NCBI GenBank assembly: GCA_951813285.1
Contig: OX638355.1
Coordinates: 2,232,653 to 2,296,652, forward strand
Length of the DNA stretch: 64,000 nt
Direction of reading: 5' to 3'
Source of the DNA: Terriglobia bacterium
GTDB lineage: Bacteria; Acidobacteriota; Terriglobia; Versatilivoradales; Versatilivoraceae
Shown here: positions 24,879 to 33,665 of the stretch, one piece after another
Numbering within the stretch: position 1 is the stretch's first letter
Layout of the letters: the number at the start of each line of letters is the position of its first letter
The notes under the pieces: model-generated
The model's database searches: none
The model's input: the letters and a program-made list of their open reading frames with translations, nothing else
Told to the model about the DNA's origin: nothing
Program-made: the position numbers and the translations under genes

Positions 24879-27800
24879 CTACGTCGCAGATTCGGATTTC
24901 AGCGCCACCGAGGCCAGTCTCATCTTGATCCGCATGGTGGTTCCTTTGCCTGGTCCGGCGCTCACGGGGTGAATTCGCCCGCCTGAACCAATGATAAAGT
25001 TGGCGATCGAGTGAAGACCCAGCCCGCTCCCACCTAGCTTGGTCGTATAACCGGCGTTAAAGATAATCCTGGCCCGTTTCTCTTCGATACCGATGCCGTT
25101 GTCGATCACGTCCAGAACAAGGAAATCCTCCTGAAGGTAGGCTCGGATCTGAATTCGGGGCTCCGCCTCCAGTCCGCCCGACTGATCGAGCTCATCAATG
25201 GCTTCCATGGCGTTCTTGATCAGATTGACCAGCATCTGGTGAAACCTGCTCTCTTGAGTCCGAATCTCCTGGGGCGCGTTTCCACAATCGACCTCGATGC
25301 GGATACCTCTGTTGCTGATCGAATCCTGCAAAAGCTTGACCGCGTCCGTGATTGTCTTGTGAAGGTTGATGTCTTTGTGCACCATGGCTCCGCTGTCGAG
25401 CGAGCGTTGTGTTCGGATGATATCGACGATGTGCGCCACCCTGTTTTCAACGCGTTCGACCGTCCGGGTCAGTTGTGCGTTTTGTGCGTCAAAGTCTTTG
25501 GCCAAGGCCAGAATGAACGGCATCACCTTTTGGCCTTGCGGGTCCGATTTCAGATAGGGGATCCAATCGTCTCGATGGGCTTCTATGGCCGCGGCCAGGG
25601 CAGACATGCGTTTTACCAACTCATTCCGCGCCACCTGCCCGTAAACGGTCCCCACTCCCGTGGCCACGCTGTTGATGGCATTGCCGATGTTGTGGAGGAT
25701 GGTATCGACGATCTCCAACCTCCCCTGTGCGAATGCCTGTGACAAGGCTTCTTCCGCGCGCATGCGCTCGGTCACGTCGCGGAAAACGATCACGCCGCCT
25801 TTGGCCAGGCCTGAATCGTCTTGCAGCGGTCTCCCGCTGACGCTGATGAAAACTCCTTCCGGAACTCTCGGATTGCGGACGAACATCTCCACTTCATCCG
25901 ACGCCTCGCCCCGGATGGCGCGCACGAGCGGAAGCTCCTCCACCGGAAACGGCGTTTGCCGGTCGGGAAAGAAAATGCCGTACCGGTCCGACCATTGATC
26001 GGGGCCCGAATCCGTCATGCCAAGCCCGACAATGCGTTCCGCACTGGGATTGAAGATGGTGAATTTCCCATTTTCATCGGCGACGACCACGCCGTCGCTG
26101 ATACTGTTGAAAATGGTTTCCATGGCATGGGTCTGACTGCGCAGTTCGGCGATGGTCCGCTCCAACCGGGCTTCAGTCTCTTTGGTCTTGGTGATGTCGC
26201 GAAATACGATCACGCCGGCTGTGACCTTATTGGTTTCATTGCTCCGTAGAGGGCGACCGATGACGCTCACATAGACACCCTTCGGCTTGTACTCATTGCG
26301 TACGAATGCTTCAAAGTTGTCTGTCGACTTCCCCCGCATGGCGCGCACGAGGGGATTTTCCTCCACTGAAAGATAGGTTTTCTCATCGGGATAAAAAATG
26401 CCGTATACCTTGGCCCATTCATCGGGTCCTGCCCTCGTCGTCCTGGTTCCACTGATTCGATCGGCACTGGGGTTGCGGAGAATCTGGCGGCCATTGATAT
26501 CACCGACGATGATGCCCTCATCCATGCTGTTGAAAACCGTTTCCATGAGATAGGTTTGTTCCTGCAAGCGGTGGACCGTTTGTCTCAGTTCGGACTCGGT
26601 CGCCTTCAGCCTGGTGATGTCACGAAGCACGATGACGCCGCCTTCGATCGTGCCTGCATCGTCCTGCAGCGGTCTCGCGCTGACGCTGATGGAAACTCCC
26701 TCCGGCCTTGCCTGATTGCGTATGAATAACTCGACGTCGTCCAATGACTCGCCGTGCATGGCGCGCACGAGCGGAAGCTCACCGGATGGGATGGGGGTCT
26801 TTTTGTCCGGATAAAAGGTTCCGTAGGTCTCAGCCCATTGATCGGATGGGGTATCGGTTGCCCCCATGCCGACAATCTGTTCCGCACTGGGATTGACGAA
26901 CAGGAATTCCCCGTCCTTGCCGGTCACCACCACGCCATCGCTGACGCTCTTGAAAACGGTCTCCATGAGTTGGGCCTGTCTTTTCAGTTGGCCGATGGTT
27001 TCCTGCAACTGGGCCTCTTGCTGTTTATGCCGGGTAATGTCGCTAAAGACGACCACGCCGGCTTTGACCTTGTTGTCAGCACCTTCATCGCTCGGTATGA
27101 ATCGCCCCTTGGCGCTGACATAAGCACCCTCCGGCTTCTCGTCATTGCGAACAAACAGCTCCATGGAGTCTGTCGCTTTACCCTGGAGGGCACGCACGAG
27201 GGGAAGTTCTTCGGTTGGAACCCGTGTTTTCTTATCGAGATAAAAGGCGCCGTATGTTTCGGACCATTCCTCCGGTCTTGAATCCACCAATCTGCCGATA
27301 ATGCGTTCCGCGCCGGGATTGAAGAGAAGCAGTCTCCCCTTTTCATTGGCGACGGCCACGCCCTCGTCCATATTGTCAAAGACCGTTTCCATGAGTCGGG
27401 TCCGGTCGCGCAGTTCGGAGATGGTTTTTTCCAACGTGATGTCTTTCTCCTTGATCCGGCTCAAGGCGTCCTGCAGTTGTTGCTTTTCGCGCTGGAGGTC
27501 TTCGTTCTTGCTCGCCAGGAGCGCATGGAATCGCTCCCGCCAATTTTCGTAGCTCCCCCCGATGATCGTGACAAAGAGGCAGCCCACGAGAAACCTCAAG
27601 GTGTTTCCCGTCCTATAAACGTTTCCGACCCCGAACCCCGATGCAAACATCAGCGCGGCCACACCGACGAAAAAGATCCCGACCGATACCGCCCCCTCGC
27701 GGCGCCCGAGGAAATACAACAGCAGAAGCGGCATGACGAGTTGGTAGTAGAGAAGACCATCCCCGGTCAATATCAGGCACCAAAGGCCCAAACCTGATCC

Positions 27801-28022
27801 CCAACAGCCGAGGCGATAGGCCCTTTGGTCGTCGTTGCCGAGCAGAAGTGCGAGGAGGGAACCGGCCACCACCAGCGCCATGACGGCGTCGGTCCACATC
27901 GCCGCCATGTTGTTTCTGAGGTACTCGACGATTGAGAAGCCGACCAGAATGAGCAAGCCCGCACCGGCGACGACGTAGTAAGCCTGCTTCCGGTAGTGTG
28001 CATCCAAGCTGTTGGATTCCAT
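24879..28022 (-). CDS. Membrane histidine kinase with four tandem PAS domains
   Basis: The 1,047-residue protein starts with about six hydrophobic segments (residues 15-165), for example YYVVAGAGLLILVGFSIVEY and VVAGSLLALLL, then a coiled coil (about 168-205). Four mutually similar PAS modules follow, each about 140 residues and opening with (L/A)METVF..(M/V). Each contains the pattern W...YG.FYPD.KT...EELPLVRA. The kinase core has an H-box-like ILHNIGNAINSV, the N-box LVNLIKNAMEAI, G1 VIDNGIGI and G2 GGSGLGLHS. The start is backed by a GAGGAGG ribosome site. It probably phosphorylates the sigma54 regulator encoded next. The signal sensed is unknown. Confidence 0.92.
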   Translation of the reverse strand: MESNSLDAHYRKQAYYVVAGAGLLILVGFSIVEYLRNNMAAMWTDAVMALVVAGSLLALLLGNDDQRAYRLGCWGSGLGLWCLILTGDGLLYYQLVMPLLLLYFLGRREGAVSVGIFFVGVAALMFASGFGVGNVYRTGNTLRFLVGCLFVTIIGGSYENWRERFHALLASKNEDLQREKQQLQDALSRIKEKDITLEKTISELRDRTRLMETVFDNMDEGVAVANEKGRLLLFNPGAERIIGRLVDSRPEEWSETYGAFYLDKKTRVPTEELPLVRALQGKATDSMELFVRNDEKPEGAYVSAKGRFIPSDEGADNKVKAGVVVFSDITRHKQQEAQLQETIGQLKRQAQLMETVFKSVSDGVVVTGKDGEFLFVNPSAEQIVGMGATDTPSDQWAETYGTFYPDKKTPIPSGELPLVRAMHGESLDDVELFIRNQARPEGVSISVSARPLQDDAGTIEGGVIVLRDITRLKATESELRQTVHRLQEQTYLMETVFNSMDEGIIVGDINGRQILRNPSADRISGTRTTRAGPDEWAKVYGIFYPDEKTYLSVEENPLVRAMRGKSTDNFEAFVRNEYKPKGVYVSVIGRPLRSNETNKVTAGVIVFRDITKTKETEARLERTIAELRSQTHAMETIFNSISDGVVVADENGKFTIFNPSAERIVGLGMTDSGPDQWSDRYGIFFPDRQTPFPVEELPLVRAIRGEASDEVEMFVRNPRVPEGVFISVSGRPLQDDSGLAKGGVIVFRDVTERMRAEEALSQAFAQGRLEIVDTILHNIGNAINSVATGVGTVYGQVARNELVKRMSALAAAIEAHRDDWIPYLKSDPQGQKVMPFILALAKDFDAQNAQLTRTVERVENRVAHIVDIIRTQRSLDSGAMVHKDINLHKTITDAVKLLQDSISNRGIRIEVDCGNAPQEIRTQESRFHQMLVNLIKNAMEAIDELDQSGGLEAEPRIQIRAYLQEDFLVLDVIDNGIGIEEKRARIIFNAGYTTKLGGSGLGLHSIANFIIGSGGRIHPVSAGPGKGTTMRIKMRLASVALKSESAT

Positions 28023-28321
28023 GCTCTGCCTCCTCCTCGATCATATCCATACCGGTCCAAGCCCCAGGGTTGGCGAACCGTGCGCTCGAAGCCGGTACTT
28101 CCAACACCGCGGTCGTGGCCGGGGCCACCGTTGAGTCACCGGCGCAACCGCGGAACATCGTCGCTTTCGGTCCGGGACGGTCCCGGCGGAACCGACATCT
28201 TTCAAGGCCCAATCGGGAAAAATGTCCATTGCCCGTTCAGTGGGTTGGGGTGCCCGGGAGCTTGTGGCGCACCCGCCCGCGCCATTGACCGGCATCTCGG
28301 TTCTTGTTGGAATCTGGGACT

Positions 28322-28666
28322 TCAAGGCCGGATCAGTGCGCTTGAGGAGTACTGGAAATTGCTGCTGTATTCCCGAGCTGGTATTGAGACCAGCCACAGC
28401 CTGAACCCATTCGGCTGGTCGTCAGGGACCTCCAGGCATGATTTGATCAAGCGCGGTCTGTTGAACCGCCAGGGATTCAGCGCGTGCTGCACGCCGGTCA
28501 CTTCCAGACTGGGCGACTCCTCCAGGAAGTTGCCCTACCAGTCATACTCGATGTCCTCGAATTCGAGTGCGACGGCGATGTGGCCGATAGCGCTGACGGG
28601 AACTGTTGAGCCATCGGCTTCAACGACGCGACGGGTCGCCGTTAGTTTCCACCCGGGAGCAATCAG
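28322..28666 (-). pseudogene. Possible degraded coding remnant, unidentified
   Basis: One minus-strand frame reads protein-like sequence, including WKLTATRRVVEADGS, HIAVALEFEDIEYDW and FLEESPSLEVTGVQHALNPW, but is broken by an in-frame TAG after EYDW. It has no start codon with a ribosome site and ends at a TGA at 28,322-28,324. I do not recognise the family. It lies in the gene-poor island upstream of the PAS kinase gene. The call rests only on amino-acid texture and could be chance. Confidence 0.25.
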
Positions 28667-28894
28667 GCTTCCGAAACACTCACAACTATCGACGAACTAA
28701 GTACATTTCCAGTGAATTATTAGCCGTGTGTTGTGAATATTAAGTGACAACCTGCGCTGAGACATCGTTGCTGGCGTTGCTTGGACCCTTCAGTCCGGCT
28801 ATGTGGGCCAATGTGGTTGGGAAATGAAGCGTGTCGAAGTGAGGCGGGAGAGCGAGGCGCTGCGGGGGCGGGTCCGGGGGACGCGCCTGAAGCA

Positions 28895-29046
28895 AAAGAG
28901 TGATCCACGGAGGGCCACGAAGAACGACGAAGGGCCACTAAGGCGTCGAGGTTAACCGCGACGGGATTCCAAGGTCGCGAAAGGATGGTCGATTTCTGAT
29001 AGTTTCACTCTCGTATGATCCGCCCACCAGGGCGGGGGCCGGGCTT
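28895..29046 (+). repeat. Intergenic repeat with CACGAAG tract and GTTAACCGCGACGGGA module
   Basis: A CCACGAAG-type short tract (GGGCCACGAAGAACGACGAA, then GGGCCACTAAGG) leads into GAGGTTAACCGCGACGGGAT and a tail with TTTCACTCTCGTATGATCCG. The same order recurs at 48,150-48,305. No ORF in it looks real. Confidence 0.75.
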
Positions 29047-29087
29047 ATTAGTATTTGATAATCCCCGGGCGAACGCCCGGACGACCC

Positions 29088-29180
29088 ATCGAGCCGCGGA
29101 GCGGCGGCAGCAGGTAGCCGTGGGCGTAAGCCCATGGAACGGGGGTAGCTCCACGTCGAGCCGCGAAGGCGGCGACAGCA
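29088..29180 (+). repeat. REP-like palindromic repeat (GCCGTGGGCGTAAGCCCATGG stem region)
   Basis: It contains GAGCCGCGGAGCGGCGGCAG, the small palindrome GTGGGCGTAAGCCCAT and a second GTCGAGCCGCGAAGGCGGCG. A diverged copy with the same element order lies at 48,337-48,440. It is short, GC-rich and intergenic, as REP elements are. Confidence 0.65.
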
Positions 29181-29360
29181 GAGGGCCGAAAGCGCGAGGC
29201 CCCGGAGACCGGCTCTCCTGAAACAAAATAAAAAAGAGTTATCCCCGAAGGACGACGAAGGGACACTAAGGGATTGTCAAATTGGGATTTAAGGCGACCA
29301 TCCAGCCCGTTCGTTTGCGCCGACTCTCCCGTGAAGGGCAATCGTGACGAAAGCGGCCCA

Positions 29361-29512
29361 CCCGGGAGCGCGGGCGTCCCGCCCGCACACGACTTGGCAC
29401 CATTGTAACGATCCCCACAATGGCCGGTTTGGTGCACTGTGCGAGGAAGTGGCCCTGCATCGCAGGCTGTTTGCACGAATAAGGTTGCGGGCGGGACGCC
29501 CGCGCTCCCGGG
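29361..29512. mobile_element. 152-bp MITE-like element with 27-bp terminal inverted repeats, copy 1
   Basis: The ends are CCCGGGAGCGCGGGCG... and its exact reverse complement; positions 29,361-29,387 pair perfectly with 29,486-29,512. The interior has no coding capacity that looks real. A second copy at 49,198-49,349 differs at only one base that I can see. No clear target-site duplication was found. It is probably a non-autonomous element moved in trans (inference). Confidence 0.72.
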
Positions 29513-29659
29513 GGGGGCATTCTCCCATGACGCCGTGACACCTACGTCACAATATTGCAGAAGCGCCCGGGCGCCGCTCGTCATTGACCGAGCTCCATCC
29601 CTATTCGTCCCCATTCGTGTTCATTGGTGGTTCGTCTTCATTTCCAAAACCAAAACGGC
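29513..29659. other. Non-coding spacer between repeat elements
   Basis: I see no gene here. A short inverted motif TGACACCTACGTCA is present at about 29,538-29,551. Confidence 0.4.
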
Positions 29660-29817
29660 TGGCTGTTTATCCTGTCTATCCTGTGCATCCATGTTCAATC
29701 AGTAGAAAACCGGTTTTGCACGACAGGGTCCTCGTTCCCGACAGGCCATGAAGATTCGTTGTTTCACCCTCGAATGATCCGCCCCGTCGTGGGGGGCAGG
29801 GGCCTCGCTTGCCTGAA
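29660..29817 (+). repeat. Intergenic repeat with TATCCTGTCTATCCTGTGCATCC motif
   Basis: The module starts with TTTATCCTGTCTATCCTGTG and CATCCATGTTCAATCAGTAG. It continues through GGTCCTCGTTCCCGACAGGC and CATGAAGATTCG to a TTTCACCCTCGAATGATCCG tail. Near copies lie at 48,961-49,105 and 55,636-55,790, with a short form at 46,617-46,655 and a reverse-oriented fragment at 48,788-48,818. Confidence 0.75.
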
Positions 29818-30084
29818 ACGCCTGGAATTCGGGATCTGTCCGGCTGCTTTCGGTCGCTCGGCCCTTCCTCGGCCTCGATGCCGGCCGAGAAACTGCCACG
29901 CACACCGTTGTATTACCGTAGCTGGTACGTCATCGACCTATTTCCGGGCGAGATTAAGGACGGAGGGGAATTCACTGGAGAGGACACGGTGAGAATCTAT
30001 TGGGGACGGTTTGCACTGACTTTCGATGGCCCCTTCAGGAGCTGCTCGACGTCGACCGCCGCGACGTCCGAAAGGGGAGTTTCC

Positions 30085-32442
30085 TTACCGATCGACCTCC
30101 TTGGCCAAGCGGTAGCCGACTCCCCGCACGTTATGAACATAGGTGGGGACAGTCGCGTCATCGCCGAGCTTGCGGCGGAGATTCTTCACGAAGGTGCGCA
30201 CCAACCGGGAGTTGGCGTGTTCCCGGCTGCTCCAAACTTGCCGAATCAGGAAATCGTAGGTCGTCACCCGTCCAGCGTTGACCGATAGTGTGCGAAGCAG
30301 ATCGTATTCGATGGGCGTCAATTGCACTGTCCGTCCGGCCACGGTCACAGCGCGTTCCCCGTAGTTGATGGCCAGGTCCCCCAACAGAAAAGGTTCGGGC
30401 GTCATGGACCTTTTGCGTAGGGCTGCCTGTACCCTCGCCGTCAACTCCTTCGCAGAGAAGGGCTTGACGATGTAGTCGGCGGCGCCGATTTCCAGGGCCC
30501 TGGCAATGGTATCGTCCCTTCCGTAGCCGGAGATGAAAATGACCGGCAAATCGGCCAACTCCGGCAGGCCTTCCATCAACTCGATGCCGTCGGTCTCGGG
30601 AAGCACCAGATCCAGCACGACCAGTTGGGGCTTTTTCGTCTTGATCAGCCGGGGCACCTCCAGCGGATCCCCCGTCACAAACGGCACGTAGCCCACGGCG
30701 GAGAGAGCGTCGCGAACGAAGCGGAGCGTCAGGGGGTCGTCGTCCACAACAAGAATGCGCGGGCCCTCCCGTCCTTCCCGAGGCGAGGGCGTGGAACTGC
30801 GGGAGAAGCCGGCGGTAACAGGGCTGCCGGTGTCGTCGGCTACTGGAATGGTGAACGTGAATTGCGCGCCCAGGCCGGCTCCGCCGCTCTCGGCCCGGAT
30901 GCGGCCCCCGTGGGCTTCCACCAGGCCCTTGCAGATGGCCAACCCCAGGCCGGATCCCCCGATCCCACTCTCGCCGGCTCCCGCGGGCGCGTGCTTGCGG
31001 AACAGATGAGGCAACTCCTCCGGCGGTATGCCCCGGCCTCCATCGGAGACCGAGATCGCCACGTATACGCCATCGTGCGCGGCTGAGACGCGGATGGGGC
31101 AGGTCTCGGGAGAGTGCCTCGACGCATTGGCGAAAAGGTTATTGAGAACCTGAACGATGCGGAGCCGGTCGGCCAGCACGACCGGCAGGTCGGGCGCCAG
31201 GTCGATCAGGAGGGTGTGCCTGCCGCCGCCGCTCAGGAAGGTCTTCCTGGCTTGTTCCACCAGATCGGCCACCCTTGCCGGCTCCGTGGTAACGGACAGA
31301 GTGCCGGCCTCGATACGCCCTGCATCCATCAGGTCCCTGATCAGACCCCGCATGTGATCGGCCTGTTGTTCGATGATGCGGAAAAACTGCAGTATTTCTG
31401 CCAGGTCCGGGGACGGCGAGGCGTCCAGCACGGTGGTGGCCGAGCCCTTGATAGCGGCCAGCGGCGCCCGCAGTTCGTGACTCACAAGACTCAGAAACTC
31501 GGCCCGAGACCGTTCCAGTTCCTCCAGCGGCGCCATGTCCTGCAGGGTGACCACGAACGACTCGACCGCGCCGCCGGCCGCCTGGATCGGCGTGGCGTTT
31601 ACCAGCGCGGTGATGCTCCGGCCCTCTGGGACCGAGAGCACAATCTCCTCGGCGCGCACCGTCTCGCCGCTGCTCAGTTGCTGCGCCAGCGGGAGTTGCG
31701 CCAAGTCGACCTCCCGCCCGTCGGCGCGGCGGCAGGTGATCACTCTCAGCAACTCCTCGGCCGTCTGTTTCTGCGTTCTCAAACGCTCGACCATCTGTTG
31801 CGCCTCCCGGTTGAACGATACGGGCTTGCCGGTCCCGGCGTCGAAGACCACGACAGCCACCGGCGAGGTCTCGATCAGGGTCTCCAGGTCGGCCCGCGCC
31901 CGGCGCTCTTCGCGGTGGGTGCGCGCGTTGGCGATGGCGGCCGCTGCCTGGGAAGCGAACAGCACCAGGACTTCCTCGTCGGCGCTGGTAAACTCCTGGC
32001 CACCTTCCTTCCCGGCGAGAAAGAAGTTGCCGACGTACACGTCGCGATGTCGCAGCGGAGTGACCTGCAGCGTCTTCGACGGCATCCGATACGACGAGAA
32101 GCCAAGCTCCCGGACGTAGGCGGGCAGGTCCGCCAGCCGAAGCGGCGCGTCAAGGTTACGGAAGTGCTCGAAGAGCTGCGGTCCGTCCGACCAGGTGACC
32201 ATCTGGTCTTTTTCCTCGGGCGTGAAGCCCGAGGTGAGGAACTCCTGGACACGCCCGGCGTCGTCGGCGGTGGCGATCACGCCGTAGCGGGCGCCGGTCA
32301 GGGCGCGTCCGCTGTCGACCACCTCCTGCAGCACGGTGTCGAGGTCGAGACTGATGCTGATGCGCAGGACGGCGGCGCTCAGTCTGGAGACGCGCTCCTG
32401 GAGCGCCTCAATCTGTCGCTTGAATTCATCGGAACGCTTCAT
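30085..32442 (-). CDS. Hybrid histidine kinase-response regulator with winged-helix DNA-binding output
   Basis: The 785-residue soluble protein has a GAF domain (about 15-175), a PAS domain (about 185-305) and HisKA with acceptor His322 in LVSHELRAPLAAIKG. The catalytic domain follows (N-box NNLFANASRHSP, G1 VSDGGRGIP, G2 GSGLGLAI). Next is a receiver (ILVVDDDPLT; acceptor Asp in VVLDLVLPETDG) and an OmpR-type winged helix (LTPIEYDLLRTLSVNAGRVT...VHNVRGVGYRL). Signal input, phosphotransfer and DNA binding are therefore all in one chain. A GAGG ribosome site precedes the ATG at 32,442. No target is evident, and the genes on either side lie across repeat-rich or non-coding gaps. Confidence 0.92.
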   Translation of the reverse strand: MKRSDEFKRQIEALQERVSRLSAAVLRISISLDLDTVLQEVVDSGRALTGARYGVIATADDAGRVQEFLTSGFTPEEKDQMVTWSDGPQLFEHFRNLDAPLRLADLPAYVRELGFSSYRMPSKTLQVTPLRHRDVYVGNFFLAGKEGGQEFTSADEEVLVLFASQAAAAIANARTHREERRARADLETLIETSPVAVVVFDAGTGKPVSFNREAQQMVERLRTQKQTAEELLRVITCRRADGREVDLAQLPLAQQLSSGETVRAEEIVLSVPEGRSITALVNATPIQAAGGAVESFVVTLQDMAPLEELERSRAEFLSLVSHELRAPLAAIKGSATTVLDASPSPDLAEILQFFRIIEQQADHMRGLIRDLMDAGRIEAGTLSVTTEPARVADLVEQARKTFLSGGGRHTLLIDLAPDLPVVLADRLRIVQVLNNLFANASRHSPETCPIRVSAAHDGVYVAISVSDGGRGIPPEELPHLFRKHAPAGAGESGIGGSGLGLAICKGLVEAHGGRIRAESGGAGLGAQFTFTIPVADDTGSPVTAGFSRSSTPSPREGREGPRILVVDDDPLTLRFVRDALSAVGYVPFVTGDPLEVPRLIKTKKPQLVVLDLVLPETDGIELMEGLPELADLPVIFISGYGRDDTIARALEIGAADYIVKPFSAKELTARVQAALRKRSMTPEPFLLGDLAINYGERAVTVAGRTVQLTPIEYDLLRTLSVNAGRVTTYDFLIRQVWSSREHANSRLVRTFVKNLRRKLGDDATVPTYVHNVRGVGYRLAKEVDR

Positions 32443-32535
32443 TTTCCAACCTCGTTGGATCCCGTAGAAAAACGCGCACGTCCTAGCAGTCGCAATAATA
32501 GCATCTCAGGGTGTGAATTCACCTAATCATAGGGG

Positions 32536-32577
32536 CCGGGGGGACTTCCAGACACAGGTGGGATCGGGGCCAGACGT
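32536..32577. repeat. 42-bp duplicate of an internal phyH segment
   Basis: Positions 32,536-32,577 match 33,049-33,090, inside the neighbouring PhyH dioxygenase gene, with a single visible mismatch. It lies in the 262-bp gap between that gene and the hybrid kinase gene. The rest of the gap holds nothing I recognise. Confidence 0.7.
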
Positions 32578-32704
32578 TGGAGGTCAATATAGCAAGAAAT
32601 CGACTCATCGCAGCAGGCAGTTACGCTCTGGCAAGCGAGATATGACTGGGACCCGAAGCAGGTCTTGGAGAGCGCTTCTGTGTCATGCAGTCGAGTAGGC
32701 TCGC

Positions 32705-33574
32705 CTAAAAGGCCGCGATGTTGAGGACGGCCTTTTCCTCGGGCGTGAGGGCTTCGATCTGTTCCGGCGTCATTCCCCGAAAATGGGTGTTGGGAGGGAC
32801 CGCGGCCTCCAAGCCCCAGATGCGCCGCTCCTCCTCCGTCATGCGCGCCCTGGCCTCCAGCGGACAAAGCCGGTAGGCGTCGTTGAAGCCCCTGACCCAC
32901 CAGCGCTGGAAGTAGAACACCAGCGAGTAGCGGGGCGCCGTCCCGCAGTTGGCGCCGCTGGTGTGCCAGAGGGCCGAGTCCCAGAGAATGGCGGAACCGG
33001 CCGGGGCCTCGGCTCGAATCCACCCCTCCGGCAGGGTCTGAGGCTGTTCCGGGGGGACTTCCAGAGACAGGTGGGATCGGGGCCAGACGTAGGTGGCTCC
33101 GTTCTGCCGGGTGAACTCGGAGATGCACCAGACGGACTGGACAGCCAGCGGATAGTGCCTGCCGCCGATGAAGGGGTTGACCGTAAAGTGGTGCCAGTCG
33201 GCATGCAGGTAGCCGCCAAGCTTGGTCCAGTCCTTCTTGCCGGTCGGCAGGGGTTTGCGGATGGCCAGGTTGTGGGCGAACATGTCCTCCCCCAGCACCC
33301 GGCGCGCCACCAGGAGCGGCTCGGGGTACCGGGTCAGCATACCCGGGAAATGGGGATGCTTCCCCTGGGCGTTGTAGCACATCAGGAGGTTCTCGTTCTG
33401 CAGGCCGTACCTGCGGGCGGTGGCGGCTTCCGCCTCCAGGGTCTGGTCGATGGCCCGCCTGGCCTCTTCCAGGGCTGCCGGGGACAAGACCTCGGGGATG
33501 ATGGTGTAGCCCTCATCGGCCAGCCTGGCGGCATGCCGGGCCAGTTCCGCGGAACTGAGCCTTGAAGTGTTCAT
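32705..33574 (-). CDS. Phytanoyl-CoA dioxygenase (PhyH) family protein
   Basis: This 289-residue protein looks like a non-haem Fe(II)/2-oxoglutarate dioxygenase with an intact site: His124-x-Asp126 in LHADWHHF, distal His204 in LWHTSG and Arg215 in APRYSLVF as the likely 2-oxoglutarate ligand. The start at 33,574 is preferred over an in-frame start at 33,625 because GAGGAA precedes it and conserved PhyH sequence begins soon after. It is the last gene of a co-directional block with the TIM-barrel, DUF1501 and DUF1553 genes, which suggests a role in processing a small organic substrate. Substrate unknown. Confidence 0.88.
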   Translation of the reverse strand: MNTSRLSSAELARHAARLADEGYTIIPEVLSPAALEEARRAIDQTLEAEAATARRYGLQNENLLMCYNAQGKHPHFPGMLTRYPEPLLVARRVLGEDMFAHNLAIRKPLPTGKKDWTKLGGYLHADWHHFTVNPFIGGRHYPLAVQSVWCISEFTRQNGATYVWPRSHLSLEVPPEQPQTLPEGWIRAEAPAGSAILWDSALWHTSGANCGTAPRYSLVFYFQRWWVRGFNDAYRLCPLEARARMTEEERRIWGLEAAVPPNTHFRGMTPEQIEALTPEEKAVLNIAAF

Positions 33575-33665
33575 TTCCGGTTCTTCCTCTCCATCTTCGC
33601 CGTTACCCGAATGAAAGAGCCGCAACGGGTCGATCGGCTGCCGCCGGCGGTTGTCCGATCTCTTG

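Noticed and set aside
29390-29410. TTGGCACCATTG as a second sigma54 promoter
   Set aside because: There is no GC at the required 10-bp spacing, and the sequence is internal to the 152-bp repeat element.
29048-29614. Arg/Pro-rich small ORFs (for example RARGRPARN-type) in both repeat islands
   Set aside because: They lie inside inverted-repeat elements and are commonly over-predicted spurious proteins.
28895-29817. CRISPR array
   Set aside because: The repeats are of several different types and irregularly spaced, without uniform spacers, and there are no cas genes.
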